From positions 1 to 49,722 of the forward strand of contig DGVV01000170.1 in assembly GCA_002395085.1 (NCBI GenBank): 49,722 nucleotides of DNA, read 5' to 3'. The position numbers were made by a program, and so were the translations under genes. Source of the stretch: Ruminococcus sp. UBA4275. GTDB taxonomy: Bacteria > Bacillota > Clostridia > Oscillospirales > Ruminococcaceae. Position 1 is the stretch's first letter; each line of letters starts with the position of its first letter. Below, piece after piece: positions 39,615-47,035 of the stretch. Below the pieces are notes generated by a model. That model saw only the letters and a program-made list of their open reading frames with translations, was not told the origin of the DNA and did not search any database.

Positions 39615-40793
39615 ATGAAGAAGAAAATCGGGCTGCTTTCGCTTGCAGCTGCACTGACTTTGCTGACGGGCTGCGGCGCATTTGCCAATGCCGGAGAGAC
39701 ACCCGCCGAAACCGCTGCCCCCGCTGCGGATGCTTCTCAGACCGATGCCCCCGGTACGGAGGCCGCCGGTACGGAGGCTGCTGATACAACTGCTGCCGCA
39801 GAGAAGACTGCATCGCTCGGGACACCGGAAAAGCCGGATGTCAATATCGGATACCTCAATTCGACTGCGCATCTGCTCGCATTTGTCGCGCAGGAGGAGG
39901 GATATTTCAAGGATGAAGGGCTGAATGTCACGCTGACGCAGTTTTCCAGCGCCGGCGAACTCGTCAACGGCCTCGAATCCGATAAACTCGACGTCGCATT
40001 CATCGGCTCTGTGCCGTCGCTGACCTTCCAGAGTCAGGGGCATGAGGTCTCCATTTTCGGCGGCGCGATGACCAACGGTCACGGGTACGTCATCAAACCG
40101 GAGTTTGCAGAGAAGGATGAACTCGGCGTTGAGATTCTGAAGGGCAGAAATGTCGCCTCCGTCAAGAACAGCGTACAGGATGCGGAATTGCAGATTCTGC
40201 TGAAAGATGCGGGCATTGAGATCGGTGAGGGCGAGGACAAGGTCAATATTGTCTACTTCGACAGCCAGAAGGATGCCTACGCTGCCCTTTCCAATGCGAC
40301 GATTGATGCAGCATCGGTCTATTCGCCGTATGCGTCTCTCGCCAAATCGCAGGGCTACAAGGTGGTCTACTACTGCGCACATGAGGAAGCGCTGAAGAAT
40401 CAGCCGTGCTGCCGGCAGGTTGCCAAAACGGATGCGCTGAATGCAAATCCCAATACCTTCACGGCAATCGAACGCGCTTTCATCAAGGCGTACCACTTCT
40501 CGCAGACTGATCACGAGAAGACCGTGCAGGATGTCAAGACCTACATTGACATCGACGAGGAATTCATCAATACCGAGCTGTACGGCGGCTACGGTTCTTC
40601 CAGCCCCGACCCCGATAAGCAGGGTACGGCGGCACTGAAAGATACGATTGTTTCGCTGGGCTATACCGAAGATTTTGATCTCGAACCGCATTACAATACG
40701 GAGATTTACCGGAACGCGCTCAGCAGCATCCTTGCAGAAAACTCTGATGAGATTTACAAGTCATTGGAGGATCATTTCAATGAGTACGAATAA
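39615..40793 (+). CDS. ABC transporter substrate-binding lipoprotein, SsuA/TauA-like (second system)
   Basis: This 392-residue lipoprotein has KKK, a hydrophobic core and LLTGC with the lipidated Cys at position 20. A Thr/Ala/Glu-rich linker (about 22-75) precedes an NMT1-like domain: VNIGYLNSTAHLLAFVAQEEG, YFKDEGLNVTL, DVAFIGSVPSLTF. ATG at 39615 follows AAAGGTGA. It overlaps the ATPase gene by 14 bases. It differs from the binding protein at 7086, so the ligand may differ; a sulfonate or another organosulfur compound is likely by context. Confidence 0.87.
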   Translation: MKKKIGLLSLAAALTLLTGCGAFANAGETPAETAAPAADASQTDAPGTEAAGTEAADTTAAAEKTASLGTPEKPDVNIGYLNSTAHLLAFVAQEEGYFKDEGLNVTLTQFSSAGELVNGLESDKLDVAFIGSVPSLTFQSQGHEVSIFGGAMTNGHGYVIKPEFAEKDELGVEILKGRNVASVKNSVQDAELQILLKDAGIEIGEGEDKVNIVYFDSQKDAYAALSNATIDAASVYSPYASLAKSQGYKVVYYCAHEEALKNQPCCRQVAKTDALNANPNTFTAIERAFIKAYHFSQTDHEKTVQDVKTYIDIDEEFINTELYGGYGSSSPDPDKQGTAALKDTIVSLGYTEDFDLEPHYNTEIYRNALSSILAENSDEIYKSLEDHFNEYE

Positions 40794-41598
40794 GATCGAG
40801 ATTAAAAATCTGACGGTCAACTATACAGAAAACAAGCACAGCTTCAATGCCCTGCACGATGTCTCCTTCGGCGTGCGGAGCGGAGAATTTGTGAGCGTCA
40901 TCGGGGCGAGCGGCTGCGGCAAGTCCACGCTGCTCAGCGTGCTGGAGGGCATCCGCAAAGCCGCAGGCGGCACAGTGGAGATCGACGGCAAAACGCTGCG
41001 CGGCACAGGTACGGAACGGGGCGTCGTGTTCCAGCATTACTCCCTGTTTCCGTGGATGACGACACGCGATAACATTGCATTCGGGATTAAGCAGGCGCGC
41101 CGCGGCATCAAGCGCGGGGAGCGTCTGCGCATCGCGGATGAATTTCTCGGCAAGGTCGGGCTGACGGGCTTCGGAAGCAAGTACCCCTCGCAGCTTTCGG
41201 GCGGTATGCAGCAGCGCGCTGCAATCGCCCGCGCCCTTGCGATGAATACCGAAATCCTGCTCATGGATGAGCCGTTCAGCGCGATTGACGCGAAAAACCG
41301 CGTGATTTTGCAGGAATTGCTCCTCTCCCTCTGGGAGGGCGACGGCTCTGAGCCGCGCAAGACGGTTGTATTCGTGACGCATGATATAGATGAAGCAATT
41401 CTGCTCTCTGACCGCATCGTCGTGCTGACGGCACATCCCGGCACGGTGCATGAGATCGTGGAAGTGCCGTTTGACCGTCCGCGGAACCGTTCAGAGCTGG
41501 TCAAAACGGATGCATACGGCACATTCCGCAACCGGCTGCTCTCGCTGCTCTATCAGGATGTGGCAGAGCGCATCGGCGGAGAGGAGGTCGTAATATGA
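40780..41598 (+). CDS. ABC transporter ATPase, SsuB/TauB type (second system)
   Basis: The 272-residue ATPase has Walker A GASGCGKSTLLSVLEG, Q-loop FQHYSLFPWMTT, signature LSGGMQQRAAIARAL, Walker B ILLMDEPFSAID and switch HDIDEA. The start is the ATG at 40780 (GGAGG upstream), not the longer open frame from 40648. Its stop overlaps the permease start by four bases. Confidence 0.92.
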   Translation: MSTNKIEIKNLTVNYTENKHSFNALHDVSFGVRSGEFVSVIGASGCGKSTLLSVLEGIRKAAGGTVEIDGKTLRGTGTERGVVFQHYSLFPWMTTRDNIAFGIKQARRGIKRGERLRIADEFLGKVGLTGFGSKYPSQLSGGMQQRAAIARALAMNTEILLMDEPFSAIDAKNRVILQELLLSLWEGDGSEPRKTVVFVTHDIDEAILLSDRIVVLTAHPGTVHEIVEVPFDRPRNRSELVKTDAYGTFRNRLLSLLYQDVAERIGGEEVVI

Positions 41599-42518
41599 CG
41601 CAGAAGCGCCGGTTTCTCCGCGTAACGCATCTGCTGTTTCTGGTGCTGCTTCTTGTGCAGATCATCCTGCCTGACACCTCTGCCAAGGAGACAAACACCG
41701 GCACGCTGATCGCCTTTGCGGCGGGGCTGGAGATCCTGACGCTCGCAGTCTCGCTGTTCATCAAGAAAGAAGAATCGCTTTCGCTGCTGCTGGATATTGT
41801 CGGCTTCATCTATGTGGTGCTGACGGTCTGGTCGCTTGCTACGGCGAAATTCCATGTGCTGAACGATTTGTTATTTCCAGCGCCCGGCAGGGTGCTGGCA
41901 CAGTTTGCGGAGGACCGGCAGAAGATTCTCGTAAACATTGTCAGCTCTGTGGGTATTACCTTGCAGGGATTTCTGCTGGCAGCGGTTGTCGCGATTCCGC
42001 TGGGGCTTTTTCTCGGCTGGAATGCGCGGCTGGGCGGGGCAGCAACCTACATCACCAAATTTTTCAGCTCAATTCCGCCGATTGTCTATATTCCGTATGG
42101 CATTGCGCTGCTGCCGACCTTCCGTTCGGTCTCGGTGTTCGTGATTTTTCTTGCGACCTTCTGGCCGGTGTTTGCGGGCACGATGAGCGGCGTGCTGAAT
42201 GTAGATAAGCGTATCATAGATTCCGCGCGCGTGCTGAATGTCAGCAAGCCGGAGATGCTGTTTTCGATCATTCTGCCGGCGTCGCTGGCGCAGATTTTTC
42301 TGGGCTGCAATCAGGGGCTCAGTGTCTCGTTCATCCTGCTGACCTCCGCAGAGATGATCGGTGCGCGTGACGGCATGGGCTATTACGTGAAGTATTATTC
42401 GGATTTCGGTGATTACACGCGCACGATTACAGGTCTGCTTGTGATCGGCATTGTCGTAATCGCTGTGACATTTGCATTCAATCGCCTTCAGCAGCATCTG
42501 CTGCGCTGGCGGAAATGA
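41595..42518 (+). CDS. ABC transporter permease, SsuC/TauC type (second system)
   Basis: This 307-residue membrane protein has about 50 extra N-terminal residues with two helices, then the BPD_transp_1 domain. The ATPase-contact loop reads SARVLNVSKPEMLFSIILPASLAQIF. It completes an importer with the two preceding genes. No desulfonating enzyme gene follows. Confidence 0.9.
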   Translation: MTQKRRFLRVTHLLFLVLLLVQIILPDTSAKETNTGTLIAFAAGLEILTLAVSLFIKKEESLSLLLDIVGFIYVVLTVWSLATAKFHVLNDLLFPAPGRVLAQFAEDRQKILVNIVSSVGITLQGFLLAAVVAIPLGLFLGWNARLGGAATYITKFFSSIPPIVYIPYGIALLPTFRSVSVFVIFLATFWPVFAGTMSGVLNVDKRIIDSARVLNVSKPEMLFSIILPASLAQIFLGCNQGLSVSFILLTSAEMIGARDGMGYYVKYYSDFGDYTRTITGLLVIGIVVIAVTFAFNRLQQHLLRWRK

Positions 42519-42667
42519 TGCACCGTAAAAATATAGCTTATATGTGATTTTCTTCTTGGATCTGAGCCTTTCTGCGTCAAGCGGGAGGGCTCTGATTCTG
42601 TTTCTGTGACGGTATATCCGCGCAAAAACAGACTGCAAATTTGTGCAGAATGCCGATTATAGGGAAA

Positions 42668-42701
42668 GCCTATTGACAAAATAGGCACTTGGTGCTATAA
42701 T
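42668..42701 (+). promoter_or_regulatory. Promoter of the second sulfur operon, with the same -35 palindrome as suf
   Basis: GCCTATTGACAAAATAGGC (42668-42686) is a palindrome identical to the core at 34094-34112. The -35 TTGACA (42673-42678) lies within it and the -10 TATAAT (42696-42701) follows after 17 bases. A shared repressor is implied. Confidence 0.8.
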
Positions 42702-42747
42702 ACATACATTCCGATAGGAAAACTAAGTAATGAGAGGAGCGAATACC

Positions 42748-42873
42748 ATGACGTCTGTGAACGGTAAGATGATGATGTGTTGTTGTATGATGAATCTCTG
42801 CAATCTTCAGATCCGTTCTGCGCATGAGAAAGCTCTGCGATGTTGCACTGAATCTGTCTGTACACATCCATGA
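42748..42873 (+). CDS. Cys/Met-rich leader peptide (41 residues) of a transcription attenuator
   Basis: ATG (42748) after GAGAGGAG encodes MTSVNGKMMMCCCMMNLC, then a middle part and LRCCTESVCTHP. Seven of the 41 residues are Cys and six are Met, including the run MMMCCCMM. The stop is 30 bases before a strong intrinsic terminator (42903-42931). A segment inside the leader, GATCCG (42810-42815) with GCAT (42822-42825), can pair with ATGCGGATC (42908-42916) in the 5' arm and loop of that terminator. Ribosome stalling at Cys codons when cysteine is scarce could therefore favour read-through into the sulfur genes. This is the classic design of amino-acid attenuators, here with Cys and Met. Confidence 0.8.
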   Translation: MTSVNGKMMMCCCMMNLCNLQIRSAHEKALRCCTESVCTHP

Positions 42874-42902
42874 GATTTTGAAGGGGCAATGTTTGTCCTG
42901 CG

Positions 42903-42931
42903 GCGGAATGCGGATCGCATTCCGCTTTTTT
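42903..42931 (+). terminator. Attenuator terminator in the leader of the second sulfur operon
   Basis: GCGGAATGC (42903-42911) pairs perfectly with GCATTCCGC (42917-42925), loop GGATC, followed by six T residues. It lies between the leader peptide and the first structural gene, so it must be bypassed for operon expression. Confidence 0.88.
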
Positions 42932-42947
42932 GCGTTATGGAGGATTT

Positions 42948-43847
42948 ATGATAGAGGACAGAGAAAGTCTCACCGCAAAGCTCTGTGCGTTTGCAAGGGC
43001 ATGGCACGCGATTCGGGCGCGGGAGAAAGTCTTTGATGATGACCTTGCCTTTGATATAATGGGCAGGGAGGAGTTCGATGCGGTCTATGAGACCGTCGCC
43101 CGCGGCTTCGGTACGGCGGAGAAGCCCTATCCGGAAGCGGATACAGAGCAGATCATCCACGAATACATCGCACCGATTCCGCTGGCGCGCATCCATTTTT
43201 GTGAGCAGCGGCTTGCGCAGTTCGCAGCGGCACACGGCAGCATCCAGTATGTAATCTGCGGTGCGGGGTCAGATACCTTCGCATTCCGGAATGAGAATCC
43301 GGCAATCACGGTCTTTGAGACCGACCATCCGGATACGCAGCGCAGCAAGCTGGAACGCATCCGGCAGCTTGAATGGATCATCCCGCAGAATGTGCATTTT
43401 GTGCCGGTGGATTTTGAACGGCAGCGCCTGGGCGAGCAGCTCATGCAGGCGGGATTTGATCCGCAGAAACCGACTTTTTTCAGCATTCTGGGCGTCACGT
43501 ATTATCTCACGCTCGATGTTTTTTCACAGACGCTCGCAGAGATCGCGGCGATTTCCGCGGCAGAGAGCGCAGTCGTATTCGATTACCCGATTAGAACCGG
43601 TGAGTTTCCGGCGCGGGTACACCGTCTGGAGCAGATCACGGCGTCGCTGGGCGAGCAGATGCGCGGCGGCTACGATTACAGCGAGGTATCCCGTGCGCTG
43701 TATGCGCTGGGCTTCCAGATTGACACCTATCTGCCGCCTGAAAAGGTGCAGCAGGCATATTTTGAAAACCGCGCAGACGGAATGCGCGCATTTGAAAACG
43801 TCAGCCTGATTTCCGCGACGTTTACATCAGGCTACAGCTTTGAATAA
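42948..43847 (+). CDS. SAM-dependent methyltransferase, leucine carboxyl methyltransferase-like
   Basis: The 299-residue protein resembles the LCM/TIGR00027 class: an N-terminal segment with AFARAWHAIRAREKVFDDDLA, the SAM-binding VICGAGSDTFAFR, VFETDHPDTQRSKLERI with the acidic residue, FVPVDFERQ, and FSILGVTYYLT. These enzymes methylate carboxyl or hydroxyl groups of small molecules, and many are uncharacterised. ATG at 42948 follows GGAGG. Being first in a Cys/Met-controlled operon with trans-sulfuration genes, it could methylate a thiol or consume SAM in a methyl-cycle branch; that is inference. Confidence 0.75.
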   Translation: MIEDRESLTAKLCAFARAWHAIRAREKVFDDDLAFDIMGREEFDAVYETVARGFGTAEKPYPEADTEQIIHEYIAPIPLARIHFCEQRLAQFAAAHGSIQYVICGAGSDTFAFRNENPAITVFETDHPDTQRSKLERIRQLEWIIPQNVHFVPVDFERQRLGEQLMQAGFDPQKPTFFSILGVTYYLTLDVFSQTLAEIAAISAAESAVVFDYPIRTGEFPARVHRLEQITASLGEQMRGGYDYSEVSRALYALGFQIDTYLPPEKVQQAYFENRADGMRAFENVSLISATFTSGYSFE

Positions 43848-43862
43848 CAAGGAGAATGCATC

Positions 43863-45026
43863 ATGAGCAAATATTATCAGCATCCGGAGACCGCCCTCAT
43901 CCACGGCGGCATTTCGATTGACGAGCATACCGGCGCGGTCAATGTGCCGATCTACCAGACCTCGACCTACAAGCAGGACGGCCTCGGAAAACTGCGCGGA
44001 TACGAGTATTCCCGCACGGGCAATCCGACGCGGGAGGCGCTGGAAAAGCTGATTGCGGAGCTGGAGGAAGGCTATGCAGGATTCGCATTCGGTTCGGGCA
44101 TGGCGGCGATCACTGCGGTTCTCAGCCTGCTGCACAGCGGCGAACGTGTGCTGATTTCGAGCAATGTTTACGGCGGCACATTCCGTGTGCTGGATAAAGT
44201 GTTCAATCATTTCGGCATCACCTACACGATTGCGGATACAGATGATCTCACGAAATTTGAAACACAGATCACGCCGGATGTGCGTGCGGTGATGATTGAG
44301 AGTCCGGCAAATCCGCTGATGACAGTGACGGATATTGGCGGGGTTGCGGAGATTTCGCACCGGCACGGTCTGCTGGTGATTGTCGATAACACCTTCATGA
44401 CGCCGTATCTGCAAAAGCCGCTTGCACTGGGCGCGGATATTGTGGTTCACAGCGCGACCAAATACCTCGGCGGGCATAGTGATGTGGTCGCGGGACTGGC
44501 GGTTGTGAATACGCCGGAGCTTGCAGAAAAGCTCGCATTTGTGCAGAATTCGACGGGCGGTGTGCTTGGTCCGTTCGATTCCTTCCTGCTGATTCGCGGC
44601 ATCAAGACGCTTGCCGTCCGGATGGACCGGCACGTTGAAAATGCAGAGAAGACGGCGGCATTCCTCGCGGGCAATCCCGCCGTGAAGCGGGTCTATTACG
44701 CTGGACTGCCGGACAGTCAGGGCTATGCGGTCAACAAGAAGCAGGCGAAGAACGGCGGCGTGATGATCTCCTTTGAGCTGCACGATCAATACGATATTGC
44801 GGTATTTTTTGAGAGCCTGCATCTCATCATGCTGGCGGAGAGTCTCGGCGGCGCGGAGTCGCTGGTGTGCCATCCTGCCACAATGACCCACGCATCCATT
44901 CCGGCGGAGATCCGCAGAAAAGTCGGCATCACGGACGGTCTGATCCGGCTTTCGGTGGGCATTGAGCATATCGACGACATCCTCGCGGATCTGGATCAGG
45001 CAATCCGCAGGGCAGCGCGCAAGTGA
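43863..45026 (+). CDS. Cystathionine gamma-lyase / gamma-synthase family PLP enzyme (copy 2)
   Basis: The 387-residue enzyme is closely similar to the one at 11360 across its whole length: the same ALIHGGIS start region, SRTGNPTREALEKLIAELE and the PLP lysine K200 in HSATKYLGGHSD. AAGGAG lies before the ATG. It is followed by the second synthase with a short gap. The duplication of both genes as a pair suggests that copies serve different conditions, copy 1 under LacI-type control with the nif-like genes and copy 2 under Cys attenuation. Confidence 0.88.
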   Translation: MSKYYQHPETALIHGGISIDEHTGAVNVPIYQTSTYKQDGLGKLRGYEYSRTGNPTREALEKLIAELEEGYAGFAFGSGMAAITAVLSLLHSGERVLISSNVYGGTFRVLDKVFNHFGITYTIADTDDLTKFETQITPDVRAVMIESPANPLMTVTDIGGVAEISHRHGLLVIVDNTFMTPYLQKPLALGADIVVHSATKYLGGHSDVVAGLAVVNTPELAEKLAFVQNSTGGVLGPFDSFLLIRGIKTLAVRMDRHVENAEKTAAFLAGNPAVKRVYYAGLPDSQGYAVNKKQAKNGGVMISFELHDQYDIAVFFESLHLIMLAESLGGAESLVCHPATMTHASIPAEIRRKVGITDGLIRLSVGIEHIDDILADLDQAIRRAARK

Positions 45027-45040
45027 GGAGGGAAATCGCC

Positions 45041-45955
45041 ATGCAGTATTATGATTCGATGCAGGATTTGATCGGCAATACGCCGCTGGTTCGCCTGAAT
45101 CACTGGACGGATAACAGCGCGGTGAACATCTTTGCGAAGCTGGAACTGTGGAATCCCTCCGGCAGTGTGAAGGATCGCACGGGACTTTATATGCTGAATG
45201 ATGCGGAACGCCGCGGCATCCTGAAACCGGGCAGCACGATTGTGGAGGCGACAGCGGGCAATACGGGTCTGGGCATCGCATTTGCGGCGCTGGGCAGGGG
45301 ATACCGGATCATTTTTGTCGTGCCGACGAAATTTTCGGCAGAAAAGCAGGCATTGCTCCGCGCACTGGGCGCAGAGGTCGTGAATACGCCCCGTGAGCTG
45401 GGAATGCTTGGTGCAGTCGCAAAAGCGGAGGAGATCAAGGCTGGAATCCCCGGCTCGGTCTCGCTGGAACAGTTCAAAAATCAGAGCAATCCGCAGGCGC
45501 ATTACGAGACAACCGGCAGGGAAATCTGGGAGGCACTCGGAGACCGGATTGACTATGTGGTTGCGGGTGCGGGCAGCGGCGGCACGTATACGGGCATCCT
45601 GCGGTATCTCAAGGAGAAGAAGCCTTCTGTCCGCGGTGTGCTGGCAGATCCGGTCGGTTCGACGATGGGCGGCGGCGAACACGCCGATTACAACATTGAG
45701 GGCATCGGCAATGATTTCATCGCAGATACGATGGATATGTCACTGGTCGATGACGTTATCAAGGTGACAGATGCAGAGGCATTTGCGGCGGCGCGGCAGC
45801 TTGCACAGCGCGAGGGGATCTTTGCGGGATCCTCCTCCGGCGCGGCGGCAGCGGCGGTGCAGAAGCTTGCGGCACAGGGAATCCGCGGAAACATTGTCAC
45901 GGTTTTCCCTGACCGCGGCGACCGGTATTTCAGTACGGGACTTTATGAAGAATGA
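45041..45955 (+). CDS. Cysteine synthase / cystathionine beta-synthase-like PLP enzyme (copy 2)
   Basis: This 304-residue paralogue of the enzyme at 12522 has K44 in NPSGSVKDR, TAGNTGLG, GAGSGGTYTG and the IEGIGNDFIADTMD region. One visible difference is EATAGNTG here (normal for the family) against LGTAGNTG in copy 1. I chose the ATG at 45041 with GAGGAGGG 8 bases upstream; an in-frame GTG at 45023 falls before that site. It probably forms an MccA-MccB type pair with the preceding gene. Confidence 0.88.
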   Translation: MQYYDSMQDLIGNTPLVRLNHWTDNSAVNIFAKLELWNPSGSVKDRTGLYMLNDAERRGILKPGSTIVEATAGNTGLGIAFAALGRGYRIIFVVPTKFSAEKQALLRALGAEVVNTPRELGMLGAVAKAEEIKAGIPGSVSLEQFKNQSNPQAHYETTGREIWEALGDRIDYVVAGAGSGGTYTGILRYLKEKKPSVRGVLADPVGSTMGGGEHADYNIEGIGNDFIADTMDMSLVDDVIKVTDAEAFAAARQLAQREGIFAGSSSGAAAAAVQKLAAQGIRGNIVTVFPDRGDRYFSTGLYEE

Positions 45956-45963
45956 GGTAAAAT

Positions 45964-46878
45964 ATGACTTTACAGCAGCTAAAATACATTCTGGTAATTT
46001 CTGAAAGCGGCTCTATGAACAAAGCATCGGAACAGCTTTATGTCTCGCAGCCTTCGCTGACGGCATCTGTGCAGGAACTGGAAAAAGAAATCGGCATCCG
46101 CATTTTCAACCGCAGCGGCAGAGGCGTTTCGCTGACGAATGACGGTGCAGAATTCGTGCAGTATGCACGGCAGGTCTGCGGGCAATTCGATGTGCTGGCG
46201 GATAAATACATCCACAAGGGCAATGTGAAAAAGAAATTCGGTGTTTCCACGCAGCATTATTCCTTTGCGGTCAAGGCATTCGTGGAGATGGTCAAGCGGT
46301 TTGATACGGCAAAATATGAGTTTGCAATCCGCGAGACGAAGACAGCGGAAATCATCAGCGATGTGGCAAAGCTGCGCAGTGAACTCGGCATCCTTTACCT
46401 CAACGATTTTAACCGCAAATCGCTGACAAAGCTTTTGTACGCGAACGGTCTGGAGTTTCATCTGCTGACGTCCTGCAGCCCCTATGTGTATCTCTGGAAG
46501 GGGCATCCGCTGGCAAAAGCGGCGCGCATCAGCTTTGCAGATCTGGCGGATTATCCCTGTTTATCGTTTGAACAGGGCGATCACAGCACGTTTTATCTCG
46601 CGGAAGAAATTCTCAGCACAAATGAGTATGAGCGCATCATCAAGGCGAATGACCGCGCCACCATGCTCAATCTGATGATCGGTCTGAACGGTTACACGCT
46701 GTGTTCGGGCATCATCTGCGAGGAACTTAACGGCAGCGATTATATTGCCGTTCCATTTGACTGCGGGGATGCGGATGAGCGCATGGAGATTGGCTATATT
46801 ACGCTGAAAAACGTCATTCTGAGCAAGCTGGCAGAGACCTATCTGGCAGAACTGCGGAATTATCTGCATCTGGATTGA
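45964..46878 (+). CDS. LysR-family transcriptional regulator (CysL/CmbR-like)
   Basis: The 304-residue protein has an N-terminal helix-turn-helix (LQQLKYILVISESGSMNKAS, then LYVSQPSLTASVQELEKEIG) and a two-lobed effector domain to the C-terminus. GAGGT lies 5 bases before the ATG. It is the last gene of the Cys-controlled operon and sits just upstream of the CoA ligase gene, whose promoter region has T-N11-A sites. Its position makes it the best candidate to bind those sites and the matching site at 2002-2024. LysR regulators of this neighbourhood (CysL, CmbR, YtlI) sense O-acetylserine or similar sulfur signals; the effector here is unknown. Confidence 0.88.
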   Translation: MTLQQLKYILVISESGSMNKASEQLYVSQPSLTASVQELEKEIGIRIFNRSGRGVSLTNDGAEFVQYARQVCGQFDVLADKYIHKGNVKKKFGVSTQHYSFAVKAFVEMVKRFDTAKYEFAIRETKTAEIISDVAKLRSELGILYLNDFNRKSLTKLLYANGLEFHLLTSCSPYVYLWKGHPLAKAARISFADLADYPCLSFEQGDHSTFYLAEEILSTNEYERIIKANDRATMLNLMIGLNGYTLCSGIICEELNGSDYIAVPFDCGDADERMEIGYITLKNVILSKLAETYLAELRNYLHLD

Positions 46879-46922
46879 GCAGTGTGCAGGAATGCCGGAT
46901 TGTGATTTGCAAAAGGGGTTCA

Positions 46923-46992
46923 GTTATCGGGTGAATCTATAACCCGGTATCATGATCCGGTATTGGACAAGCAGAGCAGATCGGAGTATAAT
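46923..46992 (+). promoter_or_regulatory. LysR-type site and promoter of the CoA ligase gene
   Basis: GTTAT (46923-46927) and ATAAC (46939-46943) are inverse arms with 11 bases between. The part GGGTGAATCTATAACC (46929-46944) matches the cupredoxin upstream site with one mismatch. The promoter is TTGGAC (46963-46968), an 18-base spacer and TATAAT (46987-46992). GGTATTGGACAA is shared with the second transporter promoter. Confidence 0.65.
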
Positions 46993-47035
46993 AAAAGCAT
47001 ACCAATTCGATAGACTAACCTAGGAGGAGAAACCA

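Noticed and set aside
38893..42747. Shared word GGAGCGAATACC before the Rrf2 gene and the Cys leader
   Set aside because: The word lies in ribosome-site regions at different distances from the start codon. Chance similarity around AGGAG is likely.
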